Shown here piece after piece: positions 1 through 8,786 of a DNA stretch of 64,000 nucleotides (the stretch's first letter is position 1; every line of letters starts with the position of its first letter). The stretch spans positions 52,474 through 116,473 of the forward strand of contig CAZDQL010000006.1 in the NCBI GenBank assembly GCA_964507325.1, in the 5' to 3' direction. The position numbers were made by a program, and so were the translations under genes. This stretch comes from CAZDQL01 sp964507325. Its GTDB lineage: Bacteria > Planctomycetota > UBA1135 > GCA-002686595. The notes beneath the pieces are model-generated. The model did no database searches and had not been told where the DNA came from. It worked only from the letters and a program-made list of their open reading frames with translations.

Positions 1-1343
1 ACTCGGTGAGCGCCGTGGGGGAGCAGCCGATGCGCTCGATGCAGCACGGCAGCCAGGCCGAGAACGGCGGCGGATTCGTCGGCAGCCACCTGGGGGAGGT
101 GGTGATCGAGCTGATCCCCACCGAACAGCGCGAGGACGTGCGCACCGAAGACCTGGTGCGGCGCTGGCGCGAGCTGTGCGGCCCGATTCCCGGGGCGGTG
201 GAGCTGAAGTTCAGCGCCGAGATCATGGCGGGTGGGGACGCGATCGCGGTGCGCTTCCTGGGACCCGACGTGGAGGAGCTGCGCGCGGCGGCGGACGAGC
301 TCGAGCTGGAGCTGGCGGCCCTGCCCGGGGTCTTCGACGTCTCCGACTCCTTCCGCGGCGGCAAGCAGGAGCTCGTGCTGGATCTGCTCCCCTCCGCCGA
401 GACCCTGGGGCTGACCCTCGGGGACCTGGCGCGCCAGGTACGCCAGGCTTTCTACGGGGAGGAGGTCCAGCGCATCCAGCGCGGGCGGGACGAGGTCAAG
501 GTCATGGTGCGCTACCCCGCGCAGGACCGCCGCTCCCTGCACACCCTGGAGGAGATGCGCATCCGCAGCGCGGCCGGGGACGAGGTGCCCTTCTCCCAGG
601 TGGCCCGGGCGCGGATGGGCCGCGGCTACGCCACGATCAATCGCTCCGAGCGCCAGCGCTTCGTCACCGTGCAAGGGGACATCGACGACGCGCTGACCAC
701 CACCGGCGAGGTGCTGGGGGTGCTCGAGGAGGGCCCCCTGCCCGAGATCCTCGCGCGCCACCCCGATGTGTCCTGGTCGGTGGAGGGGCAGAGCCGTGAC
801 CTGCGCGAGGCGATGGTCGAGCTGGCGCGCACGGCGGCGGTGGCCTTGCTCGCGATCTACGCCATGATGGCGATCCCCTTCAAGTCGTACGTGCAGCCCG
901 CGATCGTGATGACCGCCATCCCCTTCGGACTGGTGGGCGCGGTGGTCGGCCACGTGCTGACGGGCCAGGACCTCTCGATCCTCTCGATGCTCGGCATCGT
1001 GGCGCTGACGGGGGTGGTGGTGAACGACTCACTGGTCCTGGTCGACTTCGTCAACCGGCGTCGGGCGGAGGGGGGGGAGCTGCTCGCGGCGGTGCGCCGC
1101 GCCGGTGTGGAACGCTTCCGACCGATCCTGCTCACCTCGCTGACCACCTTCGCCGGACTGACGCCCCTGATGTTCGAGCGCAGCGTGCAGGCGCAGTTCC
1201 TGGTGCCGATGGCGGTGGCCCTGGCCTACGGCGTGATCTTCGCCACCGCCATCACCCTGGTCTTCGTACCTGCGGCGTACATGATCCTCGAAGACCTGAA
1301 GCGGCTCCTCGGGTTCGAGGGGGCCGGTGGAGCGCCTTCCTGA
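1..1343 (+). CDS. RND efflux transporter permease, C-terminal part (5' end outside window)
   Basis: This is the C-terminal part of an AcrB/MdtB-type inner-membrane RND pump, which uses the proton gradient to drive export with a periplasmic adaptor and an outer-membrane channel. The frame is open to the first base, so the gene begins upstream; family members exceed 1000 residues and about 445 are visible. A soluble porter/docking region (first ~270 visible residues, with GRDEVKVMVRYP and GYATINRSERQR) precedes a hydrophobic block with at least five membrane helices. The stretch GVVVNDSLVLVDFVNRRR, followed by RFRPILLTSLTTFAGLTPL, is the typical C-terminal RND membrane core. No adaptor or channel gene follows, so partners would be upstream. 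Substrate cannot be told (drug or metal). Confidence 0.9.
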   Translation, partial: SVSAVGEQPMRSMQHGSQAENGGGFVGSHLGEVVIELIPTEQREDVRTEDLVRRWRELCGPIPGAVELKFSAEIMAGGDAIAVRFLGPDVEELRAAADELELELAALPGVFDVSDSFRGGKQELVLDLLPSAETLGLTLGDLARQVRQAFYGEEVQRIQRGRDEVKVMVRYPAQDRRSLHTLEEMRIRSAAGDEVPFSQVARARMGRGYATINRSERQRFVTVQGDIDDALTTTGEVLGVLEEGPLPEILARHPDVSWSVEGQSRDLREAMVELARTAAVALLAIYAMMAIPFKSYVQPAIVMTAIPFGLVGAVVGHVLTGQDLSILSMLGIVALTGVVVNDSLVLVDFVNRRRAEGGELLAAVRRAGVERFRPILLTSLTTFAGLTPLMFERSVQAQFLVPMAVALAYGVIFATAITLVFVPAAYMILEDLKRLLGFEGAGGAPS

Positions 1344-1417
1344 TACGCTCCCCCCACGCTGCGGGAATACCCCCCACGGCAGCTCGAAATCGAAGCGCAC
1401 TCCATGGAGTCGAACCC

Positions 1418-4390
1418 GTGAAGACGAATCGAACGCTGGCCGGACTCGCCCTAGTGGCGCTCGCCTGTGCCCTGTGGGCCGGGTTCGCATGGCTCGGCAA
1501 GGAAGAGCCCACTCCGCTGACGGGAGGCGTCGGGCCGGGAGAGGGCGCACGAGCCGCGAGCACCGAGTTGGTGGAGACGGCTGACCCGGAGCCTCGCGCC
1601 GAGGCCGAGGCGGCCGCTTCGGAGCGACGCAGCGCTGGCAGCGCACCCGTCGAGGTGGCTTGGGCCGGCGAGCTGGGCGGGTTGATCGGACGCGTGGTCG
1701 AGGAGGACGGTACCCCGGTGGCCGGGATCTCGGTGGCCCTGGCGCAGGTGGACGCCAGCCTCATGCTCGCGAGCGAGCTGGCGGCCACGGGGGAGGAGAT
1801 CCCGGAACTGATCCTCGACGAGACGATGAGCGACGAGGAGGGTCGTTTCCGCCTCGACGGCGCCTACGACGCCTCCTTCCAGGGACTGGGGGTCGACCTG
1901 GGTGGCCCGCGTGCCACGGTGCGCGTGATCGACACCCAACTGCACCACGGCGAAGTGACCGACGTGGGGGACATCGTCCTGCGGTCGGGGTGCACCATCT
2001 TCGGGCGCGTCGTCGACGAGGGGGGCGGTCCGGTCGCGGGGGCGCGGGTGCGGGTGGTTCCGGCTCCAGAGGAGGTGGATCTGGAGATGTTCCTGAGCCT
2101 GGGGGTGCAGGACTTCCGGGCGGACTGCTCGGTGGGGATCTCCAAGATGGTGGTCGAGGAAGGGGTGGGGCAGGTGATCGAGCTGCCGCCGATCGTCCGC
2201 TCACACATCGATCTGCTGCCGATCGCGACCACCTACAGCGACGACGCCGGCGAGTACAGGATGGAGGGGGTGCCGATCGGCAGGCTGATCCAAGGGGTCG
2301 ACCGCCCCGGGCTGGTGGGGATGTCGCGCTCGGTGTCCACCACCGCCGGGGAGGTGGAGCTGGAGGACGCCGTGTTGACCGCCGGACGCACGATCCAGGG
2401 GATCGTGATCGACGATCAGGGGGAGCCTCTGCAGGGGGTGGAAGTGCTCGCCGGGTCCGAGTTCGAATTCGGCGAGGCGGCGATCCTGCACCCCGCCGGG
2501 GTCACGGGTTCCGACGGGCGCTTCTCCTTGGAGGGCTGCCCCGAGACGGGCGGTGTGATGGCCTGCGCACGCCGGCACCCCGACGAAGCTTGGAAGGGAG
2601 CCCTGGAGGCGGGGGGGACCGAGCTCGAGATCGAGCTGGAGAGCGCGATCCGGATCACGGTGCAAGTGGTCGACGCGGCGGGGAGCGGCGTGACCGGAGC
2701 GCGCGTGGTGCTGCGACCCGGCATCGAGAAGGAAGGCCGCGGGATGCCCATGGCCATGATGGGTTTCCTCATGGGCATCGGCGCGCCGCCGCGCCCCGCG
2801 CGCTTGGCCGAGACCGATCCGGGCATCTACGTCTGCGACGAGGTCACCCCCGGCAGCTACGAGGTGATCGCGCGCCCTCCGGGTCTGGCCCTGGCGCGCA
2901 AGCAGGTGGAGCTGTGGGGAGGGGAGTCGGAGGTGATCATCGTCTGCCCGGTGGGGCGTACCGTCGACGTGACGGTGACCGACGCGGCGACCGGCGAGGG
3001 CGTCGGCGACGCTCGCGTCTCCGCCATCGGACGGGGATTCCCCTTCATCGGGGCCTTGGCGGTGGGACGCACCGACCGGGAGGGGCGGGTGCAATTGGGG
3101 CCCTTCTCGGCGGAAGCGCAGGAGTCGCCCTTCGGGATGGGGATGGGGATGGACGGGCAGCACGTCCTCGTGCAGCATCCGCACTACTCCGATACGAGCG
3201 TGCCTCTGGGGGATGGCCAGTCCTCCCTCCACGTCGGTCTCCTGCGCGGCGGCGAGATCCGGGGCCGCATCGTCTGGGGTCCGAATCCACCGCAGTCGAT
3301 CTACATGCTGATCGCGCAGTGCACGGACCAGCAGGGTGACCTGATCGAGGCCTTCCTGCCCCCGCGCCTCGGTCGCAGCTCATTGGACGGCTCCTTCCGC
3401 TTCAGCAATCTGGCAGCGGGGACGTACGACCTGGAGGTTTTCGATCGCTTCCTCGACGGAGACCCGTTGATGTTGATCTTCCGCCAGGAGCAGCCGACCC
3501 AGGTCGCCAGCGAGGACGGGATCCAAGTGGAGTCCGGAGGGGTGGTCGAGATCCTGATCGACCTCTCCCCTTCGGGGCGCGGTGAGACCGCCCGGCTCGC
3601 CGGGTCGGTCTTCCTGGACGGACGTCCCGTGGAGGGGGCCGAGATCAGTGTCTGGGCCAGCGGCCCCTGGGTGCAGGCGGAGACCGACGAGCGGGGCAAC
3701 TACGAGACGTCGGACTTCCTGGTGCAGGACGACGTGAACGTGCAGATCGAGGGTGACGTCCAGACGCCCAATGGAACGCTCACGAACATCACCCTGTTCA
3801 GTGGCCGGGTCCAGCCGACCCCCCGCAGCGTCCACCGCCTGGACGTCGACGCTCACTCACAGACCGTGCGAGTGCGCGTGACCGACGCCGACGGGGCGCC
3901 GATCGCCGGGGCGAAGGTGCGGCTCACCAGCGCTTGGCGCTCCGACGTGTCCACGGATGACCTGGGCCAGGCGGAGATCGTGGCCATCGGCGAGGGACCG
4001 CACCACGTGACCGTCTCGGCCGACGACCGCATGGACAGGACCGAGGAGGTCGAACCCGACCAGCTGGCCCGCGGCGAGGAGCTCGTGATCGTGCTGGAGA
4101 GCGCCGTGGCCTGCGCCGGCGTGTGTGACCTGAGCGCTCTGAACCTCTCCGGGGACCAGGCGGACGTCTACCTACACGTCAGCGGGCCCGTGGACGGGGA
4201 CTGGGAACGTCTCGATCGGGAGGACCTGCGCGACGATGGTCGCACCCGCTTCGAGCTCGAGGGGCTCGTGCCGGGCGACTACAAGGCCCACGTCTGGATC
4301 AGGGGTCAGGATGACCCCGATCCGGTCGAATTCACGCTGCCCGAAGAGGGCGACAGCGAGCTCCTGCTCGTCTTCACGGACAAAACGTGA
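1418..4390 (+). CDS. Membrane-anchored carboxypeptidase regulatory-like (CarboxypepD_reg) repeat protein
   Basis: Secreted or membrane-tethered protein of 990 residues built from repeated beta-sandwich modules of the carboxypeptidase-regulatory-like type. The GTG start at 1418 is supported by GGAG eight bases upstream and by a basic residue followed by a hydrophobic segment (residues 7-25) acting as signal or anchor. At least eight modules show the hallmark G-x-V-x-D-x-x-G-x-P-(V/L)-x-G-(A/V)-x-V, for example GRVVEEDGTPVAGISVAL, GRVVDEGGGPVAGARVRVV, GIVIDDQGEPLQGVEVLAG and VRVTDADGAPIAGAKVRLTS. No catalytic motif is visible. Such proteins are usually surface or periplasmic adhesion or scaffold proteins; the role here is not known. 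The last 17 bases overlap the 3' end of the convergent protease gene. Confidence 0.8.
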   Translation: MKTNRTLAGLALVALACALWAGFAWLGKEEPTPLTGGVGPGEGARAASTELVETADPEPRAEAEAAASERRSAGSAPVEVAWAGELGGLIGRVVEEDGTPVAGISVALAQVDASLMLASELAATGEEIPELILDETMSDEEGRFRLDGAYDASFQGLGVDLGGPRATVRVIDTQLHHGEVTDVGDIVLRSGCTIFGRVVDEGGGPVAGARVRVVPAPEEVDLEMFLSLGVQDFRADCSVGISKMVVEEGVGQVIELPPIVRSHIDLLPIATTYSDDAGEYRMEGVPIGRLIQGVDRPGLVGMSRSVSTTAGEVELEDAVLTAGRTIQGIVIDDQGEPLQGVEVLAGSEFEFGEAAILHPAGVTGSDGRFSLEGCPETGGVMACARRHPDEAWKGALEAGGTELEIELESAIRITVQVVDAAGSGVTGARVVLRPGIEKEGRGMPMAMMGFLMGIGAPPRPARLAETDPGIYVCDEVTPGSYEVIARPPGLALARKQVELWGGESEVIIVCPVGRTVDVTVTDAATGEGVGDARVSAIGRGFPFIGALAVGRTDREGRVQLGPFSAEAQESPFGMGMGMDGQHVLVQHPHYSDTSVPLGDGQSSLHVGLLRGGEIRGRIVWGPNPPQSIYMLIAQCTDQQGDLIEAFLPPRLGRSSLDGSFRFSNLAAGTYDLEVFDRFLDGDPLMLIFRQEQPTQVASEDGIQVESGGVVEILIDLSPSGRGETARLAGSVFLDGRPVEGAEISVWASGPWVQAETDERGNYETSDFLVQDDVNVQIEGDVQTPNGTLTNITLFSGRVQPTPRSVHRLDVDAHSQTVRVRVTDADGAPIAGAKVRLTSAWRSDVSTDDLGQAEIVAIGEGPHHVTVSADDRMDRTEEVEPDQLARGEELVIVLESAVACAGVCDLSALNLSGDQADVYLHVSGPVDGDWERLDREDLRDDGRTRFELEGLVPGDYKAHVWIRGQDDPDPVEFTLPEEGDSELLLVFTDKT

Positions 4391-6839
4391 CCTCGAGCCC
4401 GTCGGCGAAGTTGAAGCCCGCGCCGCCGAAGGCCGGGTCGCGGTACCAGAAGGAGTAGCACCAGACGTCTCCCGCCTGGATCGTCACTCCGCCGGGGAGA
4501 TCGGCGTAGTCGACCGGCATCTCGGCGATCCCCATGGAGTCGATCTGCAGGGCCGAGAAGCGCCCCAGGGAGCCCCCGACGCAGAGGATCCCATCCCCCG
4601 CGGGAACCGCGGCCCGATCGGGCCCGGTGTAGAAGAGGCCGAACTGCCCCGGGGGGCAGCCGATGGCCGCCAGCAGCAGGTCGTTGGCGGCGAGCCGGCT
4701 GGTTCCCCCGTAGGCCATCAACGCCCCCGTCCCAACGGAGTTGGGCGCACCCGTGCAGTAGCTGACGGGCGAGTCACAGTGCGCCACGTGGACTCCCGGG
4801 TGGTCGTAGAGGTAGCGCACCTGCTCATCGGTCAGGGAGTAGTCGTAGACCTGCAGGTCATCCAGGTAGCCGGAGTACAGCTGCGAGGAGTAGGAGGCGC
4901 CCCCGAAAGCCCAGGTGTCCTGGGGGACGCCCGCCGGCGCGGAGCCGTAGACCGTGGTCTCGTAATCGCCGTCGACGTAGAAGCTGACGTCGTAGTCGCT
5001 GTCGAAGCTGGCCACCACGTGCGTCCAGACTCCGGTGGGAATCTGGGCGTCGTAGATGTACTCCTCGACGCCCGCCAGGTTGAAGACCAACTGTCCGTCA
5101 CGCAGAGCGAAGCGCCAGGAACCTCCATTGCCGAAGAGGCGGCCCGCGCCGGAGGTGTCGGTGGGGCGGATCCAGACGCTCACCGCCGCGGAGCGCCGCA
5201 GCCCCTCCAGGGGGGTGACCGAGGCCAGGCTGCCGCGGTCTCCCAGGTAGCCGCGGAAGCGCACGCTCGCTCCCGTGCCGGGATCGGCGCCGGCCTGTCC
5301 GAGGAGAGGCCCTCCGAGGACCGTCGCGTCGAGTCCGTGGCCCGAGCTGTCGACGAAGAGCGCCGCACCGGGTGCCTCGTCGAGCTTGAAGTGCGCCACC
5401 AGGTCCGGCCGGTCGTCGTAGACGAAGAGCGCCACCGTGCCGGGGGTGAACAGGCCCGTGCCGTCCCCCACTTCGTAGCCGAAGCTGTCCGTGCCCTGGA
5501 AGCCGGGGGGCGGGGCGTAGTGCAGCTCGTCGCGACCCCCGGGACCGGTGCCGGCGGAGAGGGTCACGCTCCCTCCCTGCGCAGTGGTGGCATCGAAGGT
5601 CGAGATGCTGACCGTGTCGCAGTTCCCGTCGTGGTCGTTGGCCAGGACGTCGATCGTGGTTTCCGCGGCGATCCAGAGCTCCTCGTCCTCCACGTTGGGG
5701 GCCAGGGGAGTGCCGTAGCCGTCGGTGGTCTCCAGGCAGCCGCGACTGTTGCGATAGGCGATGATGCCGGCGGTGGTGATGGGGCCGAACTCCAGGCGGC
5801 AACCGCCGCACATGAGCCCGCAGAAGTCGGCGTCCCAGCAGTGGGGGGCGCTCCAGTTGTGGCCGATCTCGTGGGCCACCACCATCACGTGGCCGCCGAA
5901 GCCCAGGTTGAACTGGGTCAGGGCGTAGCCGTAGGTGGGATGGCAGACGACGCTCAGCCAGGCCAGGCCGATGATGTTGCCGTCCATCTCCTTGCCGGTG
6001 GCCAGGTGGGCGATGTCCCGCGGCACCCCCTGTTGATTGGTGTTCCACTCGTTGCGGAACTCACCCAGGATCGTCCCGGGATCGAAGGAGGTGTAGGGAT
6101 CCGGCTCGGCACTGCGCACGACCACCTGGGTCAGCTCGTGCTCGATCAGGACGTCGTGGGCGTAGATGTCGTTGACGGCGTTCACGACGGCGTCGATGTT
6201 GGCGACCACGTTGGCGACGGAGGAGCCGCTGGCGACGTAGTACTCGTGGTCGGCGTCGAAGGCGAGCTCGGCCCGGCGGAAGCAGCCGGGCTCGAAGGCG
6301 GGATCGCTCTCGCCGTGGGTCGTGGGTGGCGGGCTCAGGTGCTGGCCACAGAAGTCGGGGCCCAGGTCGAGATCCGAGGCGTGGTACAGGAGGTGCGCGC
6401 CCCGCGGCAGGGGTGCGTGGTCGGCGGGGGGCGGTTGGATGAAGAAGAGGCGGCCGTCCCCGAGGCGGACCATCGCCAGCAGCCCGCTGTCGAGCAGGCT
6501 GGCGGCGACCGACGAGTCGGGGAGACCGAGGACCGTTCCGCGGTAGGTGCGCGGCTCCGGCGCCGGGACCGTGCGCAGCTCACCGGAGGCATCCTGCACC
6601 CTGACCTGGAAGTCGGGGGCGCGGTTCGAATGGGCGCGCAGCTCGAGCTCGAAGTGCTCTCCCCGGTAGTGCAGGGGGAGGCGCCACCGGGGCAGGGCGC
6701 GCTGGGTGCGCTCGCGGGGCAGCGTCAGCTCCACGATCTCGAAGGAGTGCACGCGCAGCTCTTCACGTAGGGATGTGGTGGAGGGAGCGCTCGCGGGGAG
6801 GATGCCCAGGAGGGCCGGTCCGAGGAGGGTGAGCAGCAT
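4374..6839 (-). CDS. Secreted metzincin-like zinc metalloprotease with cadherin-like and LamG domains
   Basis: Predicted exported protease of 821 residues. It has a hydrophobic signal peptide (residues 1-20), a propeptide-like N-terminal region, and a reprolysin/M12B-like catalytic domain with the zinc motif HEIGHNWSAPH (HExxHxxxxxH, about residues 322-332). Cysteines cluster just after it (CWDADFCGLMCGGC). A tandem-type Ig segment (LANDHDGNCDTVSISTF then GFQGTDSFGYEVGDG) follows, then a concanavalin/LamG lectin domain (VAHFKLDEAPGAA through LDDLQVYDYSLTDEQV). The C-terminal ~125-residue module starting YCTGAPNSVGTGA resembles a cysteine-rich tail I associate with large secreted planctomycete proteins. 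The LamG suggests binding of glycans or cell surfaces. Convergent overlap with the upstream gene is 17 bases. Confidence 0.85.
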   Translation of the reverse strand: MLLTLLGPALLGILPASAPSTTSLREELRVHSFEIVELTLPRERTQRALPRWRLPLHYRGEHFELELRAHSNRAPDFQVRVQDASGELRTVPAPEPRTYRGTVLGLPDSSVAASLLDSGLLAMVRLGDGRLFFIQPPPADHAPLPRGAHLLYHASDLDLGPDFCGQHLSPPPTTHGESDPAFEPGCFRRAELAFDADHEYYVASGSSVANVVANIDAVVNAVNDIYAHDVLIEHELTQVVVRSAEPDPYTSFDPGTILGEFRNEWNTNQQGVPRDIAHLATGKEMDGNIIGLAWLSVVCHPTYGYALTQFNLGFGGHVMVVAHEIGHNWSAPHCWDADFCGLMCGGCRLEFGPITTAGIIAYRNSRGCLETTDGYGTPLAPNVEDEELWIAAETTIDVLANDHDGNCDTVSISTFDATTAQGGSVTLSAGTGPGGRDELHYAPPPGFQGTDSFGYEVGDGTGLFTPGTVALFVYDDRPDLVAHFKLDEAPGAALFVDSSGHGLDATVLGGPLLGQAGADPGTGASVRFRGYLGDRGSLASVTPLEGLRRSAAVSVWIRPTDTSGAGRLFGNGGSWRFALRDGQLVFNLAGVEEYIYDAQIPTGVWTHVVASFDSDYDVSFYVDGDYETTVYGSAPAGVPQDTWAFGGASYSSQLYSGYLDDLQVYDYSLTDEQVRYLYDHPGVHVAHCDSPVSYCTGAPNSVGTGALMAYGGTSRLAANDLLLAAIGCPPGQFGLFYTGPDRAAVPAGDGILCVGGSLGRFSALQIDSMGIAEMPVDYADLPGGVTIQAGDVWCYSFWYRDPAFGGAGFNFADGLEVTFCP

Positions 6840-6991
6840 GGCGTGGTCGGGAGGATCCTGTCGAGTGGGTGGCGAGAGCCCGCGTCGGCGGGTACCCGCA
6901 GGGTTACCAGCCTACCCCGAAGGGGACGCGGGAGGGCGTGCGGCTAGACTGGCGTCCGTCGAGACGCCGCAGTCACCCCGGAGGGCCACCG

Positions 6992-8128
6992 ATGCGCCGC
7001 ACACTTCTCGTCCTGATCACCCTCCTCTCCCCCGCGGTCGCCGTGGGTGAGATCGAGCTCCACGTCGATGCCGAGCGCGGCAAGGACAACACCAAGGGGA
7101 CCGCGCGCCGCCCCCTGCGCACCCTGGCCGCCGCCCTGGCGAAGCTCCCCGAGCCGCTGGAGGAGTCGGTCACGATCCACCTGGCCGCTGGCGAGCACCA
7201 GAGCACGGGTGGAGAGGGGTCTTCCGAGCGCTCCCTGGCCCTGGTGCACCGCATGCGCCCCGGGGTCCACGTGCGCTTCCTCGGTCCGGAGGGAGACGCT
7301 GCGGCGGTCCTCGCCTGGGAGGGCAGCCCCATGGTCGACGTCCGTGAGGGGGAGTGGCGCTTCCAGCGGCTGCGCATCGGCACCTTCTCCACGCGGCAAC
7401 GGCGAGGGGTGGTGGTGCGCGGACCCGCCCGTGCGGTCCTGGAGGGCGTGACCTTCCGCCTGCGCAGCCACTCCGACGTCGGCATCCGGGCGGAGCGCGG
7501 CGGCTGGGTCTGCCTGCGGGGCAGGATCCAGCTCAACGAGCACCTGCACGAGGAGGCGCAGGAGGAGACCTTCTCCGGGCTTTTGGCCGTCGACCACGGC
7601 GTGATCGAGTTCGACGAGCACTCCGGATCCCACCTCGACCTGGGCAACGGCAGCCTCTCGGTCCGCTACTACGGCCGCATCCGCTTGGGTTGCGAGTCGG
7701 CGCGCATCACCTCGTGGACCAAGTCCAACAACCTGACGATCTCGAGCGGCGGTCGCATCGACCTGGGCGGGACCCCGACGCTGCTCAGGGCGGTGCGCAA
7801 GAACAACACGCCGATCGGGCTGGAGCACGACGGCCACATCCTGGCGGAGGACGCGCGCATCGAGATCGTCGGCCCCAACGACTCCGCCATCGCCCTGCAG
7901 AAGGCGAGCACCTTCACCTGCAACGACGTCCTCTTGAAGGGGGAGTTCGAGTACGCCATGTGGGCCTCGAGCGGCAGCCTCTTCGTGGGGCGCTTCCTCT
8001 CCGACGTCTCCAAGCTGAAGGCCAAGACGGGCGCCCAGATCCACGTGGAGAAGATCGACGGGGAAGTGGGGGAGGTGGTGGTCGAGAGCGGCGGCCTGAT
8101 CAGCCTGCCCGATCGGGTGGTGCGCTAG
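6992..8128 (+). CDS. Secreted parallel beta-helix (pectin-lyase-fold-like) protein
   Basis: The ATG at 6992 is preferred over in-frame upstream codons because GGAGGG lies six bases before it and because the protein then begins with a clean signal peptide (MRRTLLVLITLLSPAVAVGE). The 378-residue product opens with ELHVDAERGKDNTKGTARRPLRTL, the usual start of secreted right-handed beta-helix proteins (D-x-x-x-G-x-D-x-x-x-G-T-x-x-x-P), and continues with short repeating strands and no extra domains. Fold family members include polysaccharide lyases and carbohydrate-binding scaffolds, but no lyase catalytic residues are obvious, so enzymatic activity is not claimed. It is convergent with the PadR gene, leaving only nine bases between them. 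Confidence 0.75.
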   Translation: MRRTLLVLITLLSPAVAVGEIELHVDAERGKDNTKGTARRPLRTLAAALAKLPEPLEESVTIHLAAGEHQSTGGEGSSERSLALVHRMRPGVHVRFLGPEGDAAAVLAWEGSPMVDVREGEWRFQRLRIGTFSTRQRRGVVVRGPARAVLEGVTFRLRSHSDVGIRAERGGWVCLRGRIQLNEHLHEEAQEETFSGLLAVDHGVIEFDEHSGSHLDLGNGSLSVRYYGRIRLGCESARITSWTKSNNLTISSGGRIDLGGTPTLLRAVRKNNTPIGLEHDGHILAEDARIEIVGPNDSAIALQKASTFTCNDVLLKGEFEYAMWASSGSLFVGRFLSDVSKLKAKTGAQIHVEKIDGEVGEVVVESGGLISLPDRVVR

Positions 8129-8137
8129 GCACACCCT

Positions 8138-8677
8138 TCACTCTTCCAACTCCTTCCAGCACTCCCGCAGCCAGCGGATGCGCGCGCGGGCCTCGAACAG
8201 GGCGCCGCGGGCGGCCAGGTGGCTCAGGTGGGTCTTCCCCTGGGCGGGGAAGAGCTCGACGTACTCCTGGATCTGGGGCAGTCGGGCCTCGAGCTGGGCC
8301 AGGGCGTGCTCGAGGAACGCGCGCCGCTTGGCGGGCGAGAGGGCACCGATGAAGTAGAAGCGCGTGCGCAGGGAGTCGAAGGGCAGGGTGAGGGCGGCCT
8401 CGTCCAGGGGCGGGGCGAGCCAGGTGGAGAGGGCGGCGCGACCCTCCGGCGTGATCGAGTAGAGAGTGCGTCTCTGACGCCCACGCAGGTCGCCCCGCTT
8501 GGCCAGGAGCCCAGCCTGGGTCAGCCGGCGCACGGCCGGGTAGACCGAGCCGGTGCTGCTGCTGAAGAAGGCGGAGGGGGAGTCCGTGAAGTGCCCGCGG
8601 ATGACGTAGGTGGTGCACGGGCCGAACTTGCTGGTGATGCCCAGGATGACGTGCTCGAGGTCGGTTCGTCGCTTCAC
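8138..8677 (-). CDS. PadR family transcriptional regulator
   Basis: DNA-binding repressor of the PadR winged-helix family, 179 residues. It starts VKRRTDLEHVILGI, then FGPCTTYVIRGHF and SSSTGSVYPAVRRLTQAGLLAKR, the recognition helix and wing. A C-terminal helical part (residues ~90-179) probably dimerises. The frame is open further upstream to 8872, but a promoter at 8724-8752 on this strand places transcription start near 8717, so the GTG at 8677 is the likely start and gives the usual PadR length. It diverges from the gene at 8787, and the shared 110-base gap holds both promoters and a perfect palindrome, so auto-regulation and control of the neighbour are likely. Ligand unknown. Confidence 0.88.
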   Translation of the reverse strand: MKRRTDLEHVILGITSKFGPCTTYVIRGHFTDSPSAFFSSSTGSVYPAVRRLTQAGLLAKRGDLRGRQRRTLYSITPEGRAALSTWLAPPLDEAALTLPFDSLRTRFYFIGALSPAKRRAFLEHALAQLEARLPQIQEYVELFPAQGKTHLSHLAARGALFEARARIRWLRECWKELEE

Positions 8678-8712
8678 GGTGACCTTGGCGAGGGTACGGG
8701 GGGCTGCAATTG

Positions 8713-8725
8713 GTGCGATTCGCAC
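8713..8725. promoter_or_regulatory. Perfect inverted repeat, candidate PadR operator
   Basis: GTGCGA-T-TCGCAC: two perfect six-base arms around one central base. It overlaps the -10 element of the PadR promoter and the probable start of its transcript, and it abuts the -10 of the divergent gene. Position, symmetry and the adjacent regulator gene make it the best operator candidate. The sequence does not match the ATGT-n8-ACAT box described for some PadR proteins. Confidence 0.55.
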
Positions 8726-8752
8726 TATACTGGGGAGTGCCCCCGGCGGCAA
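8724..8752 (-). promoter_or_regulatory. Sigma70-type promoter of the PadR gene
   Basis: Read on the minus strand: -35 TTGCCG (8752-8747), 17-base spacer, -10 TATAGT (8729-8724). Both boxes and the spacing fit a housekeeping promoter. Transcription would start near 8717 and leave a leader of about 40 bases before the GTG at 8677. Confidence 0.6.
8726..8731 (+). promoter_or_regulatory. -10 element (TATACT) for the divergent secreted protein gene
   Basis: TATACT on the plus strand shares four bases with the PadR -10 on the other strand (ACTATACT reads as a -10 both ways). The matching -35 would be near 8703-8709 (CTGCAA, poor). RNA polymerase could probably not occupy both promoters at once. 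Confidence 0.4.
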
Positions 8753-8786
8753 CCCCAATCCACTCCGGAAGCCACGGACAGCGACC

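Noticed and set aside
4236..6770. 844-codon open frame on the plus strand opposite the metzincin gene
   Set aside because: It is the antisense shadow of a GC-rich gene; its translation is low-complexity and lacks any domain, while the minus-strand frame has signal peptide, HExxHxxxxxH and LamG.
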